Source of the DNA: Acidimicrobiia bacterium
Lineage (GTDB): Bacteria; Acidobacteriota; Vicinamibacteria; Vicinamibacterales; UBA2999
Reading direction: 5' to 3'
Assembly (NCBI GenBank): GCA_016871275.1
Contig: VFZG01000025.1
Span: forward strand, 1-49,263
Length of the DNA: 49,263 bases
Part shown: in pieces, positions 33,358 through 39,596 of the stretch
Layout of the letters: the number at the start of each line of letters is the position of its first letter
How positions within the stretch are numbered: position 1 is the stretch's first letter
Made by a program: the position numbers and the translations under genes
Notes under the pieces: model-generated
The model's database searches: none
What the model saw: the letters and a program-made list of their open reading frames with translations, nothing else
Told to the model about the DNA's origin: nothing

Positions 33358-33822
33358 CTACGGGCGTTCGATCGCGCGCAACTGATCGTCCCGCAGAACG
33401 ATGAACAATCCGGACCCTTCAGCGACGACGCGTCCTGAGGGGTCTTTGATGGCGGATCGCAGATGAATCTTGCGGCCCTCGACCCGATCGACGCGGGCTT
33501 CGACCGTGGTTTCTGTTTCGAGTGGCAGCATCGCCAGGAAGTTGATGGTGATGCTCACCGCCAGGCACTTATGGCCGTCGATCCAGGCGGCGGCTCCCAT
33601 CGCTTCGTCGAGCGTGGCCGCCATGGCGCCACCGTGCACGCGGCCCGGTGGTCCCGCCGTCTTCGAACCGAACCAGGCTTTCGCATAGAGCGCCGGCTCG
33701 CCGGGTTTGCGGAAGTACGCCAGCCGGACGTGATGGTTCTCGGCGAGGAACGTGCCCTCCGGCGAGGGGAATGGCTCGGCGGGCACCCACCCAGGTTCAG
33801 GCGTCAGCACCGGTGTGGTCAT
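33358..33822 (-). CDS. Hotdog-fold thioesterase, PaaI-like
   Basis: The 154-residue protein has the single hotdog domain of the PaaI/4HBT group. The helix motif GRVHGGAMAATLDEAMGAAA (about 60-79) holds the His-Gly-Gly and the acidic Asp used by acyl-CoA thioesterases of this type, and LAVSITINFLAMLPLETETT is the following strand pair. It probably hydrolyses an acyl-CoA or acyl-ACP. The ATG has GGAG nine bases upstream. It ends only 4 bases from the convergent methyltransferase stop. Substrate unknown. Confidence 0.83.
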   Translation of the reverse strand: MTTPVLTPEPGWVPAEPFPSPEGTFLAENHHVRLAYFRKPGEPALYAKAWFGSKTAGPPGRVHGGAMAATLDEAMGAAAWIDGHKCLAVSITINFLAMLPLETETTVEARVDRVEGRKIHLRSAIKDPSGRVVAEGSGLFIVLRDDQLRAIERP

Positions 33823-33880
33823 GTGAGGATCTCCAGCAGGATATCAGCGCCGAACGGCGTGCAGCCGTCGGCCCGGCCGC

Positions 33881-34276
33881 TCAGCCCCTCCATCCCTTGG
33901 TAGGGCGGGTAAAGCGAGCTGGCAGCTGGGACCGGTCAAGCGGGGTAGCCGGGGCCGTGACGTCGGCGTCGGCGACGTCCTCGTCCTTCGGCAAGCCCTC
34001 CAGTTGATCGGTAAAGAGCAGGGAGTGGTGCGAAGGCACCTCGAACTTCTTTCCGCACGTCTTGCAGGTCAATTCATCGTCTAAGCGCAGCAGGTGGTCG
34101 CGCAGCTTGTCGTACTTCGCGCGATCTTCGGCGCCCTGCGGCTGGCGATCCTTCCGCTTCGTTCGCCGCATCCACCTGATCGAGTACTCGTTGGTGCGCT
34201 TGCACCGCGGGCATGCGTACTTCGCGGGACGGTGTTCGGGCTTGTCTTGGAAATACGCTTTCTCGTCAAACGCCAC
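33881..34276 (-). CDS. Small protein with two CxxC zinc-ribbon half-sites
   Basis: The 131-residue protein (GTG start) has CPRCKRTNEY near residue 22 and CKTCGKKFEVP near 71, separated by a charged helical stretch (RRTKRKDRQPQGAEDRAKYD). The two CxxC pairs probably bind one zinc ion in a zinc ribbon. The C-terminus is acidic then basic. Family not recognised. A TAGGAT hexamer lies 6 bases before the start codon, with no ribosome site between, so a leaderless message is likely. Nucleic-acid or protein binding are possible roles. Confidence 0.7.
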   Translation of the reverse strand: MAFDEKAYFQDKPEHRPAKYACPRCKRTNEYSIRWMRRTKRKDRQPQGAEDRAKYDKLRDHLLRLDDELTCKTCGKKFEVPSHHSLLFTDQLEGLPKDEDVADADVTAPATPLDRSQLPARFTRPTKGWRG

Positions 34277-34313
34277 GCCACCATCCTATCGTTCAGACGG
34301 ACGTTCGGCCAAA

Positions 34314-34358
34314 CGTTCGACGTCCGTCGAACGCCCGTCGAACACCCCGTCGAACGTC
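34314..34358. repeat. CGTCGAAC tandem repeat and inverted repeat
   Basis: CGTTCGACG (34314-34322) and CGTCGAACG (34325-34333) form a 9-base inverted repeat with two bases between. The right arm begins three tandem units of 11-12 bases: CGTCGAACGCC, CGTCGAACACCC, CGTCGAACGTC. The tract ends just before the stop codon of the ICMT-like gene. Confidence 0.75.
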
Positions 34359-34360
34359 CG

Positions 34361-35044
34361 TCACCACAGTCCGGGAATGAGCCGCCAGCGCATCTGCTGT
34401 TGATAGGCGGTGTACTTCTCGCCGAAGGTCTTGACGAGCAGCGCTTCTTCGAGCGGGATGGCAATCACCAGGTAGATCGTCGAGACGACGGCGAACAGCA
34501 GGTGCGACGAGGTCATCAGCGGTGTGGCGAACACCAGCAGCACCCAGCCCAGATAGATCGGGTGACGCACCAGGCCGAATGGTCCGTCGGCGCGGAATTC
34601 GACTGGGCGCGCCGGATTGGGCGGCTGCAGGCCCGCAAGCTCCCGGACGCCGACTCTCCGGGCGGCACTCACCGTCAACCCCAACCCGAACAGCTGCATG
34701 AGAGATAGCGCCAGTCCCGGCCCGCGTAGGTCCCAGACGATGCCGGGCAGCGGCTGCCACATCAGGCACACGGACAGGAACAGCAGGCTGGCCATCCACA
34801 CATAGACGCTGCGTTCGAGCGCCGCTGGCACGAATCGCGTGAGCCAGGCCTTGGCGCCGCTACGGGCCATGACGCTGTGGTGGAGCGCGAAGATCGTGAA
34901 GAGGATGACGTTGGTGACCGCGTCGCGCACGGTGGAGTCGTGTGGACGCGCCGGTGTGCCGAGCCGGAAAAAGTACAGGGCCGGCATGGAAAGCAGCGAC
35001 AATAGAAACAGCAATGCGCCGGCCCATCGGAACAGCTGCGTCAC
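34361..35044 (-). CDS. Isoprenylcysteine carboxyl methyltransferase-like membrane enzyme
   Basis: The 227-residue protein has five to six membrane helices and the C-terminal signature of the ICMT/PEMT superfamily: GLVRHPIYLGWVLL (about 157-170), IPLEEALLVKTFGEKYTAYQ and WRLIPGLW. These residues bind SAM and the lipid substrate at the membrane. Bacterial members methylate diverse lipid-like or small hydrophobic targets, so the name gives only chemistry. The gene diverges from the ketosynthase gene with 24 bases between and shares a -10 region with it. A second ICMT-like gene lies at 37569-38087, which makes a common pathway likely. Confidence 0.8.
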   Translation of the reverse strand: MTQLFRWAGALLFLLSLLSMPALYFFRLGTPARPHDSTVRDAVTNVILFTIFALHHSVMARSGAKAWLTRFVPAALERSVYVWMASLLFLSVCLMWQPLPGIVWDLRGPGLALSLMQLFGLGLTVSAARRVGVRELAGLQPPNPARPVEFRADGPFGLVRHPIYLGWVLLVFATPLMTSSHLLFAVVSTIYLVIAIPLEEALLVKTFGEKYTAYQQQMRWRLIPGLW

Positions 35045-35050
35045 ACCGCC

Positions 35051-35057
35051 TATTATA
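35051..35057. promoter_or_regulatory. Overlapping bidirectional -10 elements
   Basis: TATTATA contains TATTAT (35051-35056) on the plus strand and a perfect TATAAT (35057-35052) on the minus strand. They lie 12 bases before the GTG of the ketosynthase and 7 bases before the GTG of the ICMT-like gene. No good -35 is seen on either side. Confidence 0.55.
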
Positions 35058-35068
35058 GGGATGACTCA

Positions 35069-36337
35069 GTGACACAGCCACGCGTTGCGATTACGGGAAT
35101 CGGAGTCGTGTCGGCTTTCGGCGCCGGTCGCGAGGCATTCTGGAGCGCAGTCAAGAGCGGCCGGAGCGGTACCCGCGCGATCACCGACTTCGACGCGTCG
35201 ACCTATCCCTGCCAGGTGGCCGCGCCGGTCCCCTCCGTCGACCTCGCGTCGGCGATCGCGCTCCAGGGAGAACCGGGGCCGAAGGAGGGTAGGGCCGACC
35301 CGAAGCGCTACTCGCGCGCGGCGTTGTTCGGCGTGCTGGCGGCGCGCGAAGCGTGGCACGATGCCGGCCTGTCGTTTGCCGAGCCCAAGGCCGGTGTCAT
35401 CATCGGCAGCGGCGGCGGGGGCATCGACGTCGGTGAGCGCCAGTACCGCGATTTCTTCCAGAACAACGGCCAGCACGTCACGCCCTATGCCATCGCGGTT
35501 GGGATCTGCGGCATGGTGTCGAGCGAGATTTCGATTGCGCTGGGTCTGCGCGGCATCAGCCACGTGTTGTCCACCGGCTGCACCAGTTCCACCGATGCGC
35601 TCGGCTACGCCATGATGCTGCTGCGCCAGCGGGAGTGCGACGTGCTGCTCTCGGGCGGCACCGACGGATGCGTGTTGCCCGGCATGATCTTCGGCTTCTC
35701 GCGCATGCGCGCCGTCTCCACGCACTTCAACGATCGACCTGCCGAGGCCTCGCGCCCGTTCGACCGCCACCGCGACGGCTTCGTGCTCGGCGAGGGCGCA
35801 TGGATGATGGCGCTGGAGCTCGAGGAGCGCGCCCGCGCCCGCGGCGCCGCCATTTACGCCACCATCGAGGGCTACGCCTCGACGTGCGATGCCTACCATC
35901 GCGTCCAGATGGATCCCGAAGGCGAGCAGATCGTGCGCTGCATGCAGGAGGCGCTGGCGAAGGCGGGCCGCGCCCCAGACGAGATCGGCTACATCAACTA
36001 TCACGGCACGTCGACGCAGTTGAACGACGCGATCGAGTCGCGCTGCACGCGAACCGCGTTTGGCGCGCTGGCCGAATCGATCCCCGGCTCGTCGACCAAG
36101 TCGATGATCGGCCACCCGCAAGGGGCCAGCGGCGCCGCAGGGGTCGTCGCCACTGCACTGGCATTGTCGCGCGGCTTCCTGCCGCCGACCATCAACCTGA
36201 CGCATCCGGATCCGCAGTGCGATCTCGACTTCATCCCCAACCTGGGCCGCGCCGCGTCGCCGCAGGCGGCGCTGTGCAACTGCCTGGGGTTTGGATCGAA
36301 AAACAGCGCGCTGGTGCTCGGCAAGTCCGATGGATGA
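35069..36337 (+). CDS. Beta-ketoacyl-ACP synthase (FabF-like)
   Basis: The 422-residue ketosynthase has the complete Cys-His-His triad: Cys171 in STGCTSSTDA, His311 in NYHGTSTQLND and His348 in MIGHPQGASGAAG. The GTG start is 24 bases from the divergent methyltransferase. FabF-type enzymes condense malonyl-ACP with an acyl chain. Its setting is not a fab cluster: it overlaps by 8 bases a geranylgeranyl-reductase-like flavoprotein and is followed by an ICMT and a PIG-V-like gene. Insertions such as EGPGPKEGR-like residues around 68-80 are not usual in housekeeping FabF. It may make a specialised lipid or polyketide; no ACP gene is nearby. Confidence 0.88.
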   Translation: MTQPRVAITGIGVVSAFGAGREAFWSAVKSGRSGTRAITDFDASTYPCQVAAPVPSVDLASAIALQGEPGPKEGRADPKRYSRAALFGVLAAREAWHDAGLSFAEPKAGVIIGSGGGGIDVGERQYRDFFQNNGQHVTPYAIAVGICGMVSSEISIALGLRGISHVLSTGCTSSTDALGYAMMLLRQRECDVLLSGGTDGCVLPGMIFGFSRMRAVSTHFNDRPAEASRPFDRHRDGFVLGEGAWMMALELEERARARGAAIYATIEGYASTCDAYHRVQMDPEGEQIVRCMQEALAKAGRAPDEIGYINYHGTSTQLNDAIESRCTRTAFGALAESIPGSSTKSMIGHPQGASGAAGVVATALALSRGFLPPTINLTHPDPQCDLDFIPNLGRAASPQAALCNCLGFGSKNSALVLGKSDG

Positions 36338-37496
36338 CGTCGCGATTGCGGGAGCCGGACCGGCCGGTGCGCTGGCGGCGACGATTCTCGCGCGTGCCGG
36401 CCTGAAGGTTCGCCTGTTCGAACGCGCGCGCTTTCCCCGTCACAAACTGTGCGGCGACACTCTCAACCCCGGCGCGCTGGCGGTGCTGCGGCGTCACGGG
36501 GAGGTCTTGTCACTGATCGAACGGAGCGACCCGATCGGCGGCATGCTGCTGACGGGGCCCGGCGGGGTGCGCGTACGGGGCGAGTATGGCGGCGGCATGG
36601 CCGGCCGATCGATCACCCGCAGCGCGCTCGATTGCTGGCTGCTCGATCGCGCGATCGCCGCCGGTGCGTCGGTCGAGGAACAGGTGGCGATTCGCGACGT
36701 GTCGATGCGGGATGGCCGGGTGGGTGGGGTAGTGGCGACAGGTCGCGAGCGCCGGTCACTGACGCATCCGGCGCGAATCGTCATCGCGGCAGATGGCCGC
36801 CGGTCGGCGATCGCGATTGGCCGCGGCTTGTCGAAGCAGCCGGCGCGCCCGCGGCGGTGGGCGATCGGCGGCTACTTCACCGGCGTCAGCGGGATGAGCG
36901 CGTTTGGCGAGATGCACGTCCGCCAGGGCTACTACATCGGCGTCGCTCCCGTTCCGGGAGGTCTCTCGAACGTGTGCCTGGTCGCGACCCCAGGCGGGCA
37001 TCCGCTGGCGCAGCCGGCAGAGATGCTGCTCTCACACTTGCGCGCCGACTCGGAGTTGGCGGCACGCTTCGCCGGCGCGACCGCGGTATCGGCGCCGGTC
37101 ATGCTCGGCCCGTTGGCGGTCGACGCGACCGCAGCGGGGAAGCCGGGCCTGCTGCTGGCGGGCGATGCCGCAGGGTTTATCGATCCGATGACCGGCGACG
37201 GGCTCCGCTTCGCCTTGATGGGCGCGGAGCTGGCGGCGGCCGTTGTCCGGGAGGCGCTGGGCGGAACGTTGTCGATCGATCGCGCGCACCTCGAGCTTGC
37301 TGTGCGGCGCCGCGCGGCCTTTCGGACGAAGTGGCGCTTCAACCGGACGATGCGCGCCTTGGTCGCCTCTCCCGCAGGCGTGATCGCCGCGGCCTCCGTG
37401 GCCCGCGCTCTTCCCTCCGTGTTCGCGCAGATGATTCGCTACGCCGGAGACTGCCCAGAACGATCGTCCACAGATGCCACCGATGGCACAGATTGA
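36330..37496 (+). CDS. FAD-dependent oxidoreductase, geranylgeranyl-reductase-like
   Basis: The ATG at 36330 overlaps the ketosynthase end and gives 388 residues. The N-terminus has the FAD ADP-binding motif VAIAGAGPAGALAATILARA. CGDTLNPGAL near 42-51, IVIAADGRRSAIA near 150 and LLLAGDAAGFIDPMTGDGLR near 285-304 are typical of the geranylgeranyl reductase / halogenase-like group (PHBH fold). Such enzymes reduce isoprenoid double bonds or oxidise aromatic or polyketide substrates. The last residues (SSTDATDGTD) are encoded by the left arm of a long inverted repeat, so the C-terminus may have been changed by that element. Confidence 0.85.
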   Translation: MDDVAIAGAGPAGALAATILARAGLKVRLFERARFPRHKLCGDTLNPGALAVLRRHGEVLSLIERSDPIGGMLLTGPGGVRVRGEYGGGMAGRSITRSALDCWLLDRAIAAGASVEEQVAIRDVSMRDGRVGGVVATGRERRSLTHPARIVIAADGRRSAIAIGRGLSKQPARPRRWAIGGYFTGVSGMSAFGEMHVRQGYYIGVAPVPGGLSNVCLVATPGGHPLAQPAEMLLSHLRADSELAARFAGATAVSAPVMLGPLAVDATAAGKPGLLLAGDAAGFIDPMTGDGLRFALMGAELAAAVVREALGGTLSIDRAHLELAVRRRAAFRTKWRFNRTMRALVASPAGVIAAASVARALPSVFAQMIRYAGDCPERSSTDATDGTD

Positions 37497-37572
37497 GACG
37501 GTCGAGCGGCGCAAGCGCCGCCGACGAGCGTGCCGCGTGCGTACGAATCTGTGGTATCTGAGTAATCTGTGG
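37468..37572. repeat. Long inverted repeat that holds a gene end and the next gene start
   Basis: The left arm (37468-37494) and right arm (37546-37572) are 27 bases each and pair at 21 positions; the outer CCACAGA/TCTGTGG and inner CACAGATT/AATCTGTG parts are exact. The stop codon of the flavoprotein begins at the last base of the left arm, and the GTG of the ICMT gene lies in the right arm. The loop is GC-rich, with AGCGGCG/CGCCGCC-like palindromic words. Confidence 0.7.
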
Positions 37573-38087
37573 ATCCTGCATTAGCGATCGCGCTGCTGAC
37601 CACCGTCGCCATGCTGCTCGTCATGGGCGGCGAGGCGGTGCTGTCCTCGTTCAACGAAAGGCTGTTACGTGCGCGCGGCGCGATCGAACCCGCCGGCGAC
37701 GTGATCAACCTGATGCGCTGGGCGTATCCCGGCGCCTTCATCGCGATGGGCATTGAAGGCATGCTGACCGGTCCCGCGCCGCCGAACGTGCTGGCCGGCG
37801 GCCTGGCGCTGCTCGGCTTCGCCAAGGCCCTCAAGGTGTGGGCGATCTCGTCGCTCGGATCGAAATGGAGCTATCGCGTGCTCGTCGTGCCGGGCGAGCC
37901 GCTCGTCGTCACCGGTCCGTACCGATTCCTTTCGCATCCCAACTACCTGGCCGTCGTCGGCGAGATCGTCAGCGTCGCGGCGGTCGTCTGGGCGCCGATC
38001 ACCGGCACGCTGGCGGTGGTGGGTTTCGGCCGACTGATGATCTCGCGCATTCGCGTCGAAGACCGCGCACTCGGGCGAGTACACTAA
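37569..38087 (+). CDS. Isoprenylcysteine carboxyl methyltransferase family protein
   Basis: The 172-residue protein (GTG start inside the right arm of an inverted repeat) has four to five membrane helices. The ICMT motif is VTGPYRFLSHPNYLAVVGEI (about 113-132), followed by a hydrophobic pair and ISRIRVEDRALG at the C-terminus, where the Glu is conserved. Bacterial ICMT-like proteins often sit beside type III PKS or ketosynthase plus flavoprotein genes and methylate the product. The next gene starts 8 bases later. Substrate not known. Confidence 0.82.
   Translation: MDPALAIALLTTVAMLLVMGGEAVLSSFNERLLRARGAIEPAGDVINLMRWAYPGAFIAMGIEGMLTGPAPPNVLAGGLALLGFAKALKVWAISSLGSKWSYRVLVVPGEPLVVTGPYRFLSHPNYLAVVGEIVSVAAVVWAPITGTLAVVGFGRLMISRIRVEDRALGRVH
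38080..38085 (+). promoter_or_regulatory. -10-like hexamer of the PIG-V-like gene
   Basis: TACACT, overlapping the end of the ICMT gene, lies 9 bases before the ATG at 38095. It may give a leaderless transcript in addition to read-through from upstream. Confidence 0.35.
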
Positions 38088-38094
38088 TGATCGG

Positions 38095-39507
38095 ATGAAG
38101 CTGCCCCAATGGGCCAGAGCGCTGGATGGCCTCGCGATTGTGATGGCGCTGCTGTCGATCTCGGTTTTGGTGGCCGGTGGCTTCCGGGTCTGGCTCTTCG
38201 ACGTCGAATTGTCGGTCACGAGCTGGTGGCGGCCGGCGCTGTGGAGCGGCATCGCGGTCGCGATTCGGCATGCCTTGGTGCGGCAGCGCCCGCTGCCGCA
38301 AAATGTCGTGGCGGTGACACGCGCGTGGTGGCAGCGGCCCGAGACGCAGCGGGCCTGGCCCGTGCTGGTTGCGACGCGCGGCGGGGTGTTCCTGGTTGGG
38401 TTGCTCGCGGTGCTGCTGGTCGGCTTTCCCGACGCCAATCCGGCGCGCTGGAGCATCTACGACCACCACTTGCTGGACCTTCCGGCGCGTTGGGATACGG
38501 GCTGGTATGTTGCCATTGCGCTGCAGGGGTACCAGTTCGACCCCAGCGTCGGCGCGACCGCACAGCAGAATATTGCCTTCTTTCCCGCGTTCCCGATGGC
38601 GATGCGCTACGTCTCGGCGTTCTTCGGCCATCAGTTGCTGTGGACCGGCGTGGCGATTTCGATCGTCTCGTTCTTCGCGGCGCAGATCTATTTCATGCGG
38701 CTGTCCACCCTGGAGTTGGGGGATGAGGAGGCGGCCACGGCCGGCATGACCCTGCTGGCCGCGTATCCGTTCGCGCTCTTTTTCAGTGTGCCGTACACGG
38801 AAAGCCTGTTCCTGTTGACGATGCTCGCCGCGACCTATCATTTCCGGCGCGGCGAGCTGGGCCGGGCGGCGATCTGGGGATTCGTCTGCGGCCTGACCCG
38901 GCCGAACGGCTTTCTGCTCTCGGTCGTGCTGGGCCTGATGGCGCTGGCGCCGCTGGTGGATCGGACACGGATGCGTTTGGTCACGCCGACGGCCGCCGAA
39001 ATCGGCAGCATCCGCAAGGGCCTGCTCGCTGCTTCGGCGGCGGGATTCGGAATGTTGGCGTACTCCGCGTTCGTCTGGCGGCTGACCGGGCATGCCTTCG
39101 CCTGGGCAGAGCAGAACGCCGCCTGGGGCCGGACGTATCTCCCCATCGACGCGCTCGTCGCTGAACCGGCGGCGTTCATTTCCGACCACGGCGTGTACCA
39201 GTTCGCCCGAGATCAGCCGACCAACGCCCTGTACTGGGCCGCCATCGCTCTGGTGCTGATCTCGATCTGGCCGGTCTATCGCCGGCTGGGCTTGCCGTAC
39301 GCGGTGCTGATCGTCGGGACGATACTGCCGCCGATGGCGATGGGCGGCCTACTGTCGATCGGGCGCATCACGTCGGTGCTGTTCCCGGTCTTCATGTGGC
39401 TGGGACTCGCGGTGCCGGCCGCGCACCGCCAGGCCTGGGTTGGATTCTTCGCCTTGCTCCAGGGTTTTGTGGCGGTCATGTTCTTCACCTGGCGGCTGTT
39501 GTACTAG
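38095..39507 (+). CDS. PIG-V-like mannosyltransferase family membrane protein
   Basis: The 470-residue protein has about ten membrane helices. The loop motif LLDLPARWDTGWYVAIALQG (about 127-146) with its Asp matches the RWDxxxY catalytic loop of the PIG-V / GT-C mannosyltransferases. AFFPAFPMAMRY, VPYTESLFLL and GLTRPNGFLL are further landmarks shared with bacterial members of that group. GT-C enzymes use polyprenyl-phosphate sugars on the outer face of the membrane. Downstream of two lipid-methyltransferase-like genes and a ketosynthase, it may glycosylate the lipid they make; that is inference. Confidence 0.82.
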   Translation: MKLPQWARALDGLAIVMALLSISVLVAGGFRVWLFDVELSVTSWWRPALWSGIAVAIRHALVRQRPLPQNVVAVTRAWWQRPETQRAWPVLVATRGGVFLVGLLAVLLVGFPDANPARWSIYDHHLLDLPARWDTGWYVAIALQGYQFDPSVGATAQQNIAFFPAFPMAMRYVSAFFGHQLLWTGVAISIVSFFAAQIYFMRLSTLELGDEEAATAGMTLLAAYPFALFFSVPYTESLFLLTMLAATYHFRRGELGRAAIWGFVCGLTRPNGFLLSVVLGLMALAPLVDRTRMRLVTPTAAEIGSIRKGLLAASAAGFGMLAYSAFVWRLTGHAFAWAEQNAAWGRTYLPIDALVAEPAAFISDHGVYQFARDQPTNALYWAAIALVLISIWPVYRRLGLPYAVLIVGTILPPMAMGGLLSIGRITSVLFPVFMWLGLAVPAAHRQAWVGFFALLQGFVAVMFFTWRLLY

Positions 39508-39526
39508 CCCGTTCGTCTAACAGCAA

Positions 39527-39575
39527 GTCCGGCTCAAGCCGGACGCTGCGGTGTGGCGTCCGCCTTTGGGCGGAC
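39527..39575. repeat. Two tandem hairpins of the GTCC..GGAC type
   Basis: GTCCGGCT/AGCCGGAC (39527-39534, 39537-39544) pairs over 8 bases. GTCCGCC/GGCGGAC (39558-39564, 39569-39575) pairs over 7 bases with TTTG as loop. Both share the outer GTCC/GGAC. They follow the PIG-V-like gene, have no T run and look like a REP-type repeat that could still end transcription. Confidence 0.7.
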
Positions 39576-39581
39576 CACAGC

Positions 39582-39587
39582 TATACT
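39582..39587 (+). promoter_or_regulatory. -10-like hexamer of the TPR/peptidase gene
   Basis: TATACT ends 9 bases before the ATG at 39597 and directly follows the tandem hairpins. No -35 is evident. CCAGG just before the ATG could be a weak ribosome site. Confidence 0.5.
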
Positions 39588-39596
39588 CCAACCAGG

